Part shown: piece after piece, positions 23,682-33,975 of the stretch
Position numbering within the stretch: position 1 is the first letter of the stretch
How the letters are laid out: every line of letters starts with the position of its first letter
DNA from: Mycetocola tolaasinivorans
GTDB taxonomy: Bacteria; Actinomycetota; Actinomycetes; Actinomycetales; Microbacteriaceae
Direction of reading: 5' to 3'
Length of the DNA stretch: 64,000 nucleotides
NCBI RefSeq assembly: GCF_003667565.1
Contig: NZ_RCUX01000006.1
Location: 62,001 to 126,000, forward strand
Notes under the pieces: model-generated
Seen by the model: only the letters and a program-made list of their open reading frames with translations
Databases searched by the model: none
What the model was told of the DNA's origin: nothing
Made by a program: the position numbers and the translations under genes

Positions 23682-24135
23682 GTTTGAGTGCGTGACCCGG
23701 GTGCGGATGCCCCGGGCGCAGCTCTTTGAGCGCTCATTGAGTATTGATGTGCACACCGAATCTCTCGCAAACACCCGGGAGAGGGCGATCGCGGGCGTGA
23801 CCTCGGGGGTGATGTCGCTGGGGGAGACCGTGACCTGGCGAGCCTGGCACTTTGGGCTGCCCCTGCGGTTGACCACCCGCATCACCGAGCTTCGCGCACC
23901 CGACTTCTTCGTGGATGAGCAGGTGCGCGGCCCGTTTGCGCGGTTCAGACACGAGCATCGGTTTACGAGCGAGGGTGATCACACGGTCATGGTGGATCGC
24001 GTCATCTTTGCCGCGCCGCTCGGGGTGCTGGGCCGAATCGTTGAGCGCGCCATCCTCGCCCGCTACATGAAGAACCTCATCGAGACCCGAAACCGTCACC
24101 TGGCGGGGCTGGACCTCCTCTCGACGGACGGTTAG
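23671..24135 (+). CDS. SRPBCC (START-fold) family protein
   Basis: 154 residues with the ligand-binding helix-grip pattern of SRPBCC proteins: an opening beta strand (FECVTRVRMPRAQLFERSLSIDVH), then LRLTTRITELRAPDFFVDEQVRGPFARFRHEHRF, typical of the cyclase/SulA-associated subgroup, and a C-terminal long helix (RIVERAILARYMKNLIETRNRHL). The ligand is unknown. The ATG at 23671 is preferred over the in-frame ATG at 23644 because the repeat boundary shows 23671 as the conserved start. G+C returns to the normal high value within this gene. Confidence 0.85.
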   Translation: MTVEFECVTRVRMPRAQLFERSLSIDVHTESLANTRERAIAGVTSGVMSLGETVTWRAWHFGLPLRLTTRITELRAPDFFVDEQVRGPFARFRHEHRFTSEGDHTVMVDRVIFAAPLGVLGRIVERAILARYMKNLIETRNRHLAGLDLLSTDG

Positions 24136-24312
24136 CGCCAGAGCGGGAGCGTTTCCCAGTTTTGCGGAAACCCATGTTGCGTTCCCGTGAGATAACGGGG
24201 TCACCAGTTTCGTGGTTGAGATCAACTGCGGGCAAGATCTTCAAGAAGTGCTGTGCGCTCTGACAGGTTTGGAATAGCCCCCGCAATTCGTATCGATCAG
24301 GCCCCGTGGCCC

Positions 24313-25506
24313 CTACCCGCTCCGGATAAACGACACCACGTTGTCGAAGTGGGCCGCTTCCAGATCGCTCTGCCTCATCCAGATCTCCAGGTGTCCGCCA
24401 TCACCAAAGACACCCTCAAAAACAGGCTCTCCGGGGAGGGTAATGAGGAGCACGTGTTCATCATTCGGATGGGCGAGGGGAAGCCGGGCACTCAACACGA
24501 GGGCATCCTCAACGTTCACCCCAAAGCTGGTGTACGGAAGACCAAAGAGGCGGACGCAGTCGCCCGCGTCGGCGAGGAACGGATTGCGGTCAAACTCCGC
24601 GTCAAAGTGCTCCGGATAAGAACCGTTGCGTGCGAATCGGTTCGCTTCGCGCTGCAGGAGCTCTCCGCGGTCCAGCGCATCCGCGGACGCGGAGGGCATC
24701 GCGTGGAACATGGGGATCACCGCGATGTCCACCGCGAACACCGGGAAAGCACCGCCATCAGCGTCGCGGTCATCGATCGGCAGCCGCGCGCGAACATCGT
24801 GCTCAGCGACGTGACGGACGCGCGCGCCACCTCCCGGGATATCAGGGTCGGTTCGTGAGTCTCCGAGGGTCGAATGGAAGACCTGCAGGAGTCCGTCCGG
24901 GGGTAGCGGATGAACACGCAACAGCGCCGCCAGTGCCTCGGTGTGCTCGGCTACGGTAGCGAGCGCCGCGAAGTCGATCTGAGCGAGGAGGGCGAGACCG
25001 TCGGGTGCTTCAGAGCCGGGCACACGAGTGGGGACACCACCCACCCGGGTCAGATTTCGCCATTTCGCGGTGCCCGGGTCCCCATCATCCCAGAGCTCAC
25101 CGGCGTAGACATCCTCGGACCCGTGCTGCTCGGGGAGATATACCGCCAACCGCATGTTTAGCTCATCGCCAACATCTCGTAGTCGAGGGTCTGCGCGTAG
25201 ACGCTCAAACGAGGTCGGATCGTCTCCGTGGGCGTCCCGAAGAACCTGATACTCCCAGACGGCACCGGTCAGGACTCCGTGAAAAAGGGCCAGCTCACGC
25301 GGTGTCGCATCGGACATCAGTGCTGCCCGCCGAATATCCGCGAGGAGAGCGGAGTCCGCGCGTACGGCATCGGTCGCCCGATTCTTCACGTCAACAAAAG
25401 CATTCCACTCCCGCGTTGGAATCTCGTGAATCCGCGTCAGCCCCTCGCGATACTGCGCCTCCAGATTGAGCAGATGAACCCAGGCAGGATGATCCATATA
25501 CGACAT
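24313..25506 (-). CDS. DUF1963 (YwqG-like) protein
   Basis: 398 residues. The C-terminal two thirds carry the DUF1963 pattern: KWRNLTRVGGVPTRVPG, LALLAQIDFAAL (~residue 165-175), a central MFHAMPSASADAL segment, and GDGGHLEIWMRQSDLEAAHFDNV at the end. The N-terminal ~110 residues are a separate helical region. The ATG at 25506 is chosen because GGAGG lies seven bases upstream; the longer frame would overlap the divergent glycosylase gene. Function of the family is not established. Confidence 0.85.
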   Translation of the reverse strand: MSYMDHPAWVHLLNLEAQYREGLTRIHEIPTREWNAFVDVKNRATDAVRADSALLADIRRAALMSDATPRELALFHGVLTGAVWEYQVLRDAHGDDPTSFERLRADPRLRDVGDELNMRLAVYLPEQHGSEDVYAGELWDDGDPGTAKWRNLTRVGGVPTRVPGSEAPDGLALLAQIDFAALATVAEHTEALAALLRVHPLPPDGLLQVFHSTLGDSRTDPDIPGGGARVRHVAEHDVRARLPIDDRDADGGAFPVFAVDIAVIPMFHAMPSASADALDRGELLQREANRFARNGSYPEHFDAEFDRNPFLADAGDCVRLFGLPYTSFGVNVEDALVLSARLPLAHPNDEHVLLITLPGEPVFEGVFGDGGHLEIWMRQSDLEAAHFDNVVSFIRSG

Positions 25507-25617
25507 ACATTCGCCTCCTCGTGGAGCCCGGGAAATGAGGGCCGGAACGGTAGGGCACCGAAACCGGAACCCACCCGGGAGACTAGCAGCCGAGGCCCAA
25601 ACGGCTAACCTAAAGCC

Positions 25618-26238
25618 ATGACCACTCGTCGCCCCTCGCCGATGCGGGGAGAAAAACCCACCCGTGAGGACCTGGCGCGCTTCGCCACGGATAATCCCGA
25701 CGCGATCGATGACGTCATCTCGGACACCGAGGACCTCCGCCTGCTGATCGTTGGTGTCAACCCGGGATTGTGGACCGCCGCCGTCAATGCACCGTTTGCC
25801 CATCCGGGCAACCGCTTTTGGCCCGGCCTCTTTCACGCCGGACTCACCGGACACCGCATCGACACCTCACGCGGTTTGAGCGCGGCCGACGAGGATCACC
25901 TGCACCGGGCGGGCATCGGCATCACAAACCTGGTGGGCCGGGCGAGCGTCCGCGCCGATGAGCTCACCCGCGAGGAACTGCGCGCCGGTGCTGCGGTCCT
26001 CATCACGCGCCTGCCCGAACTGCGTCCGCGGGTGGTGGCGGTCGCCGGCATCACCGCGTTCCGCACCGCATTTGAGCTCCCGAAGGCCATGCTCGGAAAA
26101 CAGGACACCACCCTCATCACCGGTTGGCCAGCGGGCCTCCCACTGTGGGTCGTGCCACAACCCAGCGGCCTCAACGCTCACGAAACCATCGATACGCTCG
26201 CGCAAAAGTGGCGCGCGGTGTGGGAGGACGTGGACTAG
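25618..26238 (+). CDS. mug: Mug/TDG-type mismatch-specific DNA glycosylase
   Basis: Removes uracil or thymine opposite guanine (UDG family 2) in base-excision repair. The catalytic motif is GVNPGLWTAAVNAPFAHPGNRFWPGLF (residues ~44-70; family consensus GINPG with the active-site Asn). The second motif is VPQPSGLNAH near residue 178 in place of the usual NPSGL(S/N), and GITNLVGRAS lies between. At 206 residues it is slightly longer than E. coli Mug because of an N-terminal extension. The ATG is 6 nt after TAACCT with no ribosome-binding site (leaderless). Confidence 0.93.
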   Translation: MTTRRPSPMRGEKPTREDLARFATDNPDAIDDVISDTEDLRLLIVGVNPGLWTAAVNAPFAHPGNRFWPGLFHAGLTGHRIDTSRGLSAADEDHLHRAGIGITNLVGRASVRADELTREELRAGAAVLITRLPELRPRVVAVAGITAFRTAFELPKAMLGKQDTTLITGWPAGLPLWVVPQPSGLNAHETIDTLAQKWRAVWEDVD

Positions 26239-26244
26239 CTCGTT

Positions 26245-26811
26245 CTAGGGAGCCGGCGTCGCCTCGCTGATCAGGGCGATCAACTCTCCGGCCACGCGCT
26301 CAAACGGCGCGAGATCACGAGCCGCCCGCGCGAGAATGACGCCGCCCTCGCAGCCGGCAAGCAGAATTGCGGCGAGGCTCGGTGCGCGCTCGCTCGGGAT
26401 GCCGCCCTCGGTCAGGAGGCTCGCGAGGAGCACCGTCCACTCCGCAAAAATCTCCCCGCTCAGGTCCACGAGGTCGTCGGACTCGGCATCCACCGCGACT
26501 CCCGCTACCGCGCACCCCACGGTGAAGTTTGCCAGGGTCAACAGCTGACGCCACATACTCACGAAGCCCGCAGCAATCTCCGTGGCGGACGCACCTCGCA
26601 GTGCCTCCAGCTCGCCAAGGGCCCGTGCCCCGGTGGCGCGCACGGCGGTGGTGATGAGCTCCTCCTTACCGCCGGGGAAGTGGTGATACAGCGAACCCCG
26701 GGGTGCGCCCGACTCGGCCAGAATGTCCCCGAAGGAGGTTCCGTGTGATCCGTGGCGCGCCACGAGAATCTGAGTGGCCTCGATCATGCGCTGCCGGGTG
26801 TTGTGTGCCAA
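26245..26811 (-). CDS. TetR-family regulator beside a tautomerase
   Basis: 188 residues with a TetR HTH at residues ~8-52 (MIEATQILVARHGSHGTSFGDILAESGAPRGSLYHHFPGGKEEL), of the YxaF/LmrA-like group with a TetR_C domain. The start is taken as TTG at 26811, which has GGGAG just upstream; the longer frame would run through the operator and the divergent promoter. Two palindromes between it and the tautomerase gene indicate that it represses both. Confidence 0.88.
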   Translation of the reverse strand: MAHNTRQRMIEATQILVARHGSHGTSFGDILAESGAPRGSLYHHFPGGKEELITTAVRATGARALGELEALRGASATEIAAGFVSMWRQLLTLANFTVGCAVAGVAVDAESDDLVDLSGEIFAEWTVLLASLLTEGGIPSERAPSLAAILLAGCEGGVILARAARDLAPFERVAGELIALISEATPAP

Positions 26812-26829
26812 GAGAGCTCCCAAAAGAAA

Positions 26830-26874
26830 ATTATGACAGTCATCATAATTTAAGATTATGATGATCATCAGAAT
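26830..26874. promoter_or_regulatory. Twin operators between TetR and tautomerase genes
   Basis: ATTATGA-N6-TCATAAT (26830-26849) and a 20-bp palindrome centred on TGATGA/TCATCA (26855-26874, one mismatched pair) lie in an AT-rich island 25 bp apart centre to centre. Confidence 0.75.
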
Positions 26875-26902
26875 CCTATTCCACTCCCGAAAGGTGGCAG
26901 TC

Positions 26903-27331
26903 ATGCCGATGATCGATATCTACGCTCCGGCCGGAGCGCTGGCCAATATCCACGAGGTCGCACGTCGTGCGGCGGAGATCGTGAAGAGGGCTGAACGGGT
27001 TCCCGATATCCCCCTGTTCCGCACCAACACCGCCGCGTTTGTCCATGAGCTTCCCGCCGAGGCGATCTCCGATGCGGCCGGCGCGAGCGATCACGTCCGG
27101 GTGCAGGTGCTGACCAACGATGGTGCGCTCGACCGTGACAAGCAGCTCGCCGTGGTCTCCGAACTGACCGTGCTGGTGGCGGACGCATCCGGCGGGCGAA
27201 TTGCCGCGGACCGCGTGTGGGTGCTGCTCACCGAGGCTATCCCGGGCGGATGGGGGATCGCGGGGCACGCCAACACAAACGATGACATCGTGGCCGCCGC
27301 CCGCGCGGAAATCGCCGAAGTGTCCCGGTAG
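26903..27331 (+). CDS. Tautomerase-family protein
   Basis: 142 residues. The mature N-terminus would be Pro (MPMIDIYAP), the catalytic base Pro-1 of the 4-oxalocrotonate tautomerase superfamily. The chain is twice the length of a 4-OT subunit, so it contains two beta-alpha-beta units as in MSAD or cis-CaaD relatives. The ATG at 26903 is fixed by the Pro requirement and a GAAAGG site upstream; the ATG at 26858 lies inside the operator. Likely repressed by the divergent TetR protein. Substrate unknown. Confidence 0.87.
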   Translation: MPMIDIYAPAGALANIHEVARRAAEIVKRAERVPDIPLFRTNTAAFVHELPAEAISDAAGASDHVRVQVLTNDGALDRDKQLAVVSELTVLVADASGGRIAADRVWVLLTEAIPGGWGIAGHANTNDDIVAAARAEIAEVSR

Positions 27332-27347
27332 CGCCGGGATCTCTACC

Positions 27348-27380
27348 GGGGCGGCTCGGCCCCCACCGAGCCGCCCCTTT
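27348..27380 (+). terminator. Terminator after the tautomerase gene
   Basis: A perfect 12-bp stem (GGGGCGGCTCGG / CCGAGCCGCCCC) with a 6-nt loop and TTT. Confidence 0.85.
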
Positions 27381-27675
27381 CCTGTGCCCGCGAGGCAAGC
27401 GTGTTTTGGCCGCCACCGTCGCACTGAGGGCGTCCGGAATTCCGCGGTGACGAGCATCGCAAGACCGTAACGATTGAAGTGATTCATGGTGCGTCTTTCG
27501 TGGAGGAGTGCTGATGCAGCGCGAACCACGAATTGCAAGAAACCATGTAAGCATCTAATATTTATGATGTTGACGTTCTTCTTCGGGGGAGAATGATGAC
27601 ACGGAGGGTGCGAAAGGGGTAATACTTGGGTTCGCACCGCCACCCGAGATGGGGCGCACGCGCCCCATCTCGAAC
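27381..27675. other. Non-coding stretch between convergent genes
   Basis: No gene is supported. It holds two hairpins near the 3' end of the PEBP gene: GGTGCGAA...TTCGCACC (27607-27638) and the perfect CGAGATGGGGCG-CACG-CGCCCCATCTCG (27645-27672). The middle part (about 27540-27590) is AT-rich. A 9-codon ATG frame at 27593 is too short to call. Confidence 0.5.
27645..27672 (-). terminator. Stem-loop after the PEBP gene
   Basis: A 12-bp perfect stem with a 4-nt loop starts 4 bp after the PEBP stop on the minus strand. No T-run follows, so it may end transcription poorly or protect the 3' end. Confidence 0.6.
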
Positions 27676-28218
27676 TCAGGCGTTGTTGATCGCCGTGGCG
27701 ACCAGGGTTGCCCGAGCCAGAATGTGGCTCGAAATGTTGAAGCCGAGGAATGCCGGGGTGGCATCCGGGCCCACGCCGATGTCAGCCACATCGAGGGCGT
27801 GCACGGTCACGAAGTAGCGGTGCTCGCCGTGGCCCGCGGGCGGTGCTGCACCGAGGAAGAGGGCCGCGCCGCTGTCGCCGCGCAGCTGATAGGAGCTGTC
27901 CGGCAGACCCGACCCGGTCTCATCGCCGGCACCCTCGGCCAGGCTGGTGACCGAGGCGGGGATGTTCGCCACTGCCCAGTGCCAAAAGCCCGAACCGGTG
28001 GGGGCATCCGGATCGAACACGGTGATGGCATAGCTCAGCGTGCCCTCGGGGGCACCGCTCCAGGAGAGCTGCGGGGAGCGATCCTCGCCACCGGGAACCC
28101 CGAACAGGCCGGAGTACTGGGCGGGGCCGAAGGCCTCGCCGTCGGCAAACGTGGTGCTCGTGAGGGTAAAGGACGGAACCTCGGGTAGGCGGGCAAACGG
28201 ATTGTTGAGGGTGGTCAT
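27676..28218 (-). CDS. YbhB/YbcL-type PEBP (Raf-kinase-inhibitor-like) protein
   Basis: 180 residues with the bacterial PEBP pattern: RSPQLSWSGAPEGTLSYAITVFDPDAPTGSGFWHWAVANIP (anion-binding pocket, ~residues 46-86) and HRYFVTVHALDVADIGV (~135-150). The cellular role of YbhB proteins is unclear. Its ATG overlaps the stop of the MFS gene by four bases (ATGA), so it is translationally coupled to the transporter, an uncommon pairing that hints at a shared small-molecule theme. Confidence 0.92.
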   Translation of the reverse strand: MTTLNNPFARLPEVPSFTLTSTTFADGEAFGPAQYSGLFGVPGGEDRSPQLSWSGAPEGTLSYAITVFDPDAPTGSGFWHWAVANIPASVTSLAEGAGDETGSGLPDSSYQLRGDSGAALFLGAAPPAGHGEHRYFVTVHALDVADIGVGPDATPAFLGFNISSHILARATLVATAINNA

Positions 28219-29429
28219 GACGGCTCCTTTGGGGTTGTAGCGGAGGGTAGTCGCAGGAGTGCGAGAACGATGAGGGGGATCAGGCCCACGCCGACCATGA
28301 TGGCCCCGATAGCTGAGGGTCCGGTGATACCGAGTGAGGATTCCAGGGCCATGCCGGCCACCCAGGAACCGAGTGCAACACCACCGTTATAGGCGGCGAC
28401 GGCGGAAGCCGCGGCAAGGGTCGGGGCGGTCGGTGCAAGAAGAATCGACATGCCCGTAGCCAGCGGTGGCACACACATGCCGGCCGCGCCAACCACGAAG
28501 AACAGGAGGAAGCTCCACACCGGGCTCACCGAGAGCGGCACCAGCAGCGCGAGCGCAAGGGCACCAATAACGGTGGCACCCAGGTAGGTGGCGATCGCGT
28601 GGCGATCACCCAACCGGCCCGCCAGGTTCGTTCCCAGGAGACAGCCGATTCCGTACACGACGAGGGCGAGCGGAAGGCTCCATTCGGGCAGTCCGGTGCG
28701 ACCGATCAGGAGCGGCTGGATGTAGCTGAACGCCGCCATGACGCCGCCGCTGACCACCGCGGTGGCCGCCAGAACCAGCCAGATACGCACCTGCCGAAAG
28801 GCGCGCAGCTCGGAACCAATCGACGCCTGATCCCCGGTGTTATGCGTCAGGGAAATGCGCGAGATAATCACCGCGGCAATCACGGTCAGCACCGTGAGGA
28901 GCCAGAAGGTACCCCGCCACCCCACGAGCTGACCGATAAACGCGCCCAGCGGAACACCGGCAACGGTGGCCAAACCCACACCGCTCATCATCAGTCCGAG
29001 GGCGCGGGAAGCCAGCGCCGGGCCAGCAGCCGAGGTAGCCACGACCGCGGCCACCGCCCAGAACGCCCCGGTCGCGACCGCTGAAATAAACCGGGCGACC
29101 AGACTCATCTCAAAGCTGCTGCTCAGCGCGGTGAAGGCGTGCCCCAGCGCGAAGATAATCAGCGCACCCACCAGGGTGACCCGCGGATGAAGCTTCCGGG
29201 TGGCGACGGCCATGACCGGGGCACCGATGACCATACCCACCGCGAAGATCGTGATGAGGAGCCCGGCACGAGCCTCGGTCACGTGTAAGTCTGAGGAGAT
29301 CTGAGTGAGCAGACCGGCCACGATGTTCTCGGTGGTGCACATGAGAAACGCGCCCACCATCAGGATGGGGACAACGATGGGCATCTTGCCGGGTGAGGCC
29401 TGAGCGCTCGGAGGTCTACGGGAGGACAT
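28215..29429 (-). CDS. MFS transporter, DHA1 drug-efflux type
   Basis: 404 residues with twelve hydrophobic helices. The group is the AraJ/YdhP-like DHA1 branch by 'MVGAFLMCTTENIVAGLLTQISSDLHVTEARAGLLITIFAVGMVIGAPVMA' in TM1-2, a degenerate motif A (ATRKLHPRVTL), and the TM5 motif C-like 'GVGLATVAGVPLGAFIGQLVGWRGTFW'. These proteins export drugs or sugars with proton antiport. The gene is divergent from an MmyB-type regulator 185 bp away, which is the likely controller. Confidence 0.92.
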   Translation of the reverse strand: MSSRRPPSAQASPGKMPIVVPILMVGAFLMCTTENIVAGLLTQISSDLHVTEARAGLLITIFAVGMVIGAPVMAVATRKLHPRVTLVGALIIFALGHAFTALSSSFEMSLVARFISAVATGAFWAVAAVVATSAAGPALASRALGLMMSGVGLATVAGVPLGAFIGQLVGWRGTFWLLTVLTVIAAVIISRISLTHNTGDQASIGSELRAFRQVRIWLVLAATAVVSGGVMAAFSYIQPLLIGRTGLPEWSLPLALVVYGIGCLLGTNLAGRLGDRHAIATYLGATVIGALALALLVPLSVSPVWSFLLFFVVGAAGMCVPPLATGMSILLAPTAPTLAAASAVAAYNGGVALGSWVAGMALESSLGITGPSAIGAIMVGVGLIPLIVLALLRLPSATTPKEPS

Positions 29430-29497
29430 GGCGTTACTTTCTGTTGAGACTGAGGTGTTGCGGAGCCTGCCGAAATGCGGCTCAACGCGGAGGGTAT

Positions 29498-29511
29498 GGT
29501 TCTAGAAAACC
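29498..29511. promoter_or_regulatory. Candidate MmyB-type operator
   Basis: GGTTCTAGAAAACC, an imperfect palindrome with GGTT/AACC ends, lies between the MFS gene and the divergent regulator gene. Confidence 0.35.
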
Positions 29512-29614
29512 CTCTTTCTCACGGGGGCGGAACACCCGCTCGAACAGCGTTCTGGCCGAACCAGGGTCTGACAGGGCACCCCAAAAACAGCCCGCGGCGA
29601 CCTAGGATGAGGGC

Positions 29615-30538
29615 ATGGACAGCCGACGCACGGAGATCAAGACGTTTCTGGCTTCTCGTCGCGCGCGAATTTCCCCGGAGGATGCCGGGGTGCCCACCTT
29701 CGGTGGGACGCGTCGCGTTCCGGGGCTTCGCCGAGAAGAGGTCGCCCACCTCGCCGGTGTCAGCGTCGACTATTACGCACGCATCGAGCGCGGCCACACC
29801 GCCGGGGTTTCCCCCGAGGTGCTGGACGCGATCGCCGGTGCCCTGCGGCTCACCGAGGCGGAACACGAACACCTGTTTGATCTCGTCGACGCAACCCGGC
29901 CGGTAAGCCCGGGCCGGCGCACACCCCGCCGCGGGGGAACCGCGCGGGTGTCCCAGAACCTTCAACTGGTGCTCGACGCGATGGACATCCCCGCGTTTGT
30001 GCAAAATGTTCGCGGTGATCACGTGGCTTCCAATGCGATCGGGCGCGCCCTGTACGGAGACCCGGGCGACGACCCCGCGGTGCCCTTCAACTACTCACGG
30101 TTCGTATTCCTCAACCCTCGAGCCACCGCGTTCTACCGCGACCTCGACCGCATGAAACACAACAACGTTGCCCTCCTGCGCCAGGCGGTGGGACGCGCCC
30201 CACAGGATGAGGGTCTCCAGCAGCTCGTCGGCGAACTCAGCACCTCCAGCGCCGAGTTTGCGCGCCTCTGGGCCTCACACGATGTGCTCCGCTACCGTTC
30301 CGGAACCAAGCGCTACCACCACGCGCTGGTGGGCGATATCGAGTTCGGATACGAAACTTTCGAGGTCACCGGCCACCCCGAGCTTCTGATGCTCGTCTAC
30401 ACGGTTGAACCCGCGTCCCCGACGGCTGAGGCGATGCAGTTGCTCGCGAACTGGAGCCTCGATCGTGCCGTTCCTGCGCCGCGCCAGTCCGCGGATGCTG
30501 CGATCGATCAGCAGGATCCAGACCTCCGCTCGGTATAA
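29615..30538 (+). CDS. XRE regulator with MmyB ligand domain
   Basis: 307 residues. The N-terminal HTH (~residues 10-85) has the diagnostic FGGTRRVPGLRREEVAHLAGVSVDYYARIERGHTAGVSPEVLDAIAGALRL pattern of MmyB-like activators/repressors. The C-terminal MmyB domain is PAS-like and binds fatty-acid-type ligands in the one characterised structure. The ATG is 6 nt after TAGGAT, so leaderless. Divergent from the MFS exporter, its probable target. Confidence 0.92.
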   Translation: MDSRRTEIKTFLASRRARISPEDAGVPTFGGTRRVPGLRREEVAHLAGVSVDYYARIERGHTAGVSPEVLDAIAGALRLTEAEHEHLFDLVDATRPVSPGRRTPRRGGTARVSQNLQLVLDAMDIPAFVQNVRGDHVASNAIGRALYGDPGDDPAVPFNYSRFVFLNPRATAFYRDLDRMKHNNVALLRQAVGRAPQDEGLQQLVGELSTSSAEFARLWASHDVLRYRSGTKRYHHALVGDIEFGYETFEVTGHPELLMLVYTVEPASPTAEAMQLLANWSLDRAVPAPRQSADAAIDQQDPDLRSV

Positions 30539-30552
30539 CCCGGGCCGATTGA

Positions 30553-32564
<2,012 letters not shown>

Positions 32565-32581
32565 ACGCCAAGTATGTCCAT

Positions 32582-32603
32582 ATTTGAGTTATGGGTGTCA
32601 AAT
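32582..32603. promoter_or_regulatory. Inverted repeat between GlxA-type and HD genes
   Basis: ATTTGA-N10-TCAAAT, the size expected for an AraC-type or dimeric regulator site, just upstream of the GlxA-type promoter. Confidence 0.5.
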
Positions 32604-32689
32604 TGGATACTCTCTCGATGCGGCTACTCGGGGAGATGCTGGTGACAGACGTCGGAAATGACGACGCGCTAACCCCGTTGGAGGGCATC

Positions 32690-33328
32690 ATGACCGAAAC
32701 CATCGCTGGAATCAGCATCCCAGACACCGCACTCGTGCGTGAGATTACCGAGTATGTGCGTGAGCATGAGAGTGATCTGCTGTTTCATCACTCGCGCCGG
32801 GTCTTTCTTTTCGGAGCCCTGATGGGGCAGAAGCGTGGGCTGCGCGTCGATGCCGAGCTCCTCTACGCCGGAGCAATGTTTCACGACCTTGGGCTGACCG
32901 AGCCCTTCCGCACCTCCTCACTGCGCTTTGAAGTGGACAGCGCAAACGCGGCGCGCGCCTTCCTCACCGCACGCGGTGTGGACAGCGAGGCCGCGCAGCG
33001 GGTGTGGACCGGTATCGCGCTGCATACGACGCCGGGTGTGCCTGAATTCATGGAACCGGAGGTGGCGCTGGTGACGGCGGGCGTAGAAACCGATGTGCTG
33101 GGAATCTGGTATCACGAGCTCACCCTGGAACAGCGCGAGGCGGTTACCGCCTGGCATCCGCGCCCGGATTTCAAGAATCAGATCATCACGGCGTTTGCTG
33201 CGGGGAATGCGCATCGCCCGGAATCGACCTTTGGAAACGTGAATGCGGACGTACTCGCGCACTGCGTCCCGGGATTCGTGCGGGGTGATTTTGTCTCTGT
33301 GATTCGCGAAAGCCCCTGGGGAGAGTAG
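32690..33328 (+). CDS. HD-domain hydrolase, cyanamide-hydratase-like
   Basis: 212 residues. The HD metal motif is seen as H in HHSRRVFLFG (~residue 28), the paired HDLG (~65-68) and a later histidine-bearing ALHTTPG segment. This spacing fits the HD group that includes fungal cyanamide hydratase and related nitrile/phospho-hydrolases. The ATG at 32690 follows GGAGGG; the longer frame from 32591 would cross the promoter. Divergent from the GlxA-type regulator. Substrate unknown. Confidence 0.83.
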   Translation: MTETIAGISIPDTALVREITEYVREHESDLLFHHSRRVFLFGALMGQKRGLRVDAELLYAGAMFHDLGLTEPFRTSSLRFEVDSANAARAFLTARGVDSEAAQRVWTGIALHTTPGVPEFMEPEVALVTAGVETDVLGIWYHELTLEQREAVTAWHPRPDFKNQIITAFAAGNAHRPESTFGNVNADVLAHCVPGFVRGDFVSVIRESPWGE

Positions 33329-33337
33329 TCGACCGCG

Positions 33338-33931
33338 CTACGCGTCCGTGAGCGCCGCCTCCAGCGCCCGGTTCACCGCGGCGTGCTGGAGCTCGGCGCT
33401 CCAGGCTGCCGGATCGCCCGCGGCGAGCACGCAGACGCCCTCGGTGGTGGCGGCGAGGAGGGCCGCGCGCGCGGTGGCCTCGGCCTCGGTCACCGTAACC
33501 GCTGCGCGGATGAGGCGGGTAAGTCGTGTACGGAAGGACCCGCTGTGTAGCGCGTGCTTTGCGGCGAGATCGGGATCGCTCAGGGAGGCGGCGAGGAACC
33601 CCACCCAGACGCGCGCGTTGGCGAGCCCCTCCGGATCGGCGGCGAGCGTTCCGAGGGCCACCGCTCGCAGCGCCTCCTCGGGAGACGCGGCCTCACGCTC
33701 GAGACGGTCGGTGCGTGCGCCGGTGCGCTCATGTAGGCGGTCGCGGGCGTGCAGCAGAAGCGCGCGCTTATCACCGAAGGTGTGCATGACGAGTCCGGTC
33801 GTGCAGCCCGCGCGCTCGGCCACCGCGCGCAGGGTGAGCCCGCCGGGGCCGAGGTCGGCGAGGGTGGCCCAGACCGCCTCGGAGAGGAGCGCGCGCTGAG
33901 CCTGGGGGTCTCTGGTTCGGGCCATGTCCAC
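33338..33931 (-). CDS. TetR-family regulator beside a GNAT gene
   Basis: 197 residues. HTH at about residues 12-50 (LSEAVWATLADLGPGGLTLRAVAERAGCTTGLVMHTFGDKRALL). The first codon is GTG at 33931; an ATG two codons later (33925) is equally plausible. Two tandem palindromes sit immediately upstream, covering the shared divergent promoter, so it represses itself and the acetyltransferase gene. Confidence 0.9.
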   Translation of the reverse strand: MDMARTRDPQAQRALLSEAVWATLADLGPGGLTLRAVAERAGCTTGLVMHTFGDKRALLLHARDRLHERTGARTDRLEREAASPEEALRAVALGTLAADPEGLANARVWVGFLAASLSDPDLAAKHALHSGSFRTRLTRLIRAAVTVTEAEATARAALLAATTEGVCVLAAGDPAAWSAELQHAAVNRALEAALTDA

Positions 33932-33934
33932 AGC

Positions 33935-33963
33935 GTAACATGTGTTACGGTAACGTTTGTTAC
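33935..33963. promoter_or_regulatory. Tandem TetR operators
   Basis: GTAACA-TG-TGTTAC (33935-33948) and GTAAC-GTTT-GTTAC (33950-33963) are side by side with the same half-site GTAAC, 15 bp apart. Confidence 0.8.
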
Positions 33964-33975
33964 GAAGGGAATTTC

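Noticed and set aside
21802..23690. tRNA-Arg as the integration site of the DUF3800 islet
   Set aside because: No duplicate of the tRNA 3' end was found at the far side of the islet and no integrase is present. The repeats lie elsewhere.
25507..25854. N-terminal extension of the DUF1963 protein
   Set aside because: It would overlap the Mug glycosylase gene; an excellent GGAGG site precedes the ATG at 25506.
27431..27490. Minus-strand mini-ORF starting MNHFNRYG upstream of the tautomerase end
   Set aside because: It runs straight into the antisense of the tautomerase gene and has no motif or clear ribosome-binding site.
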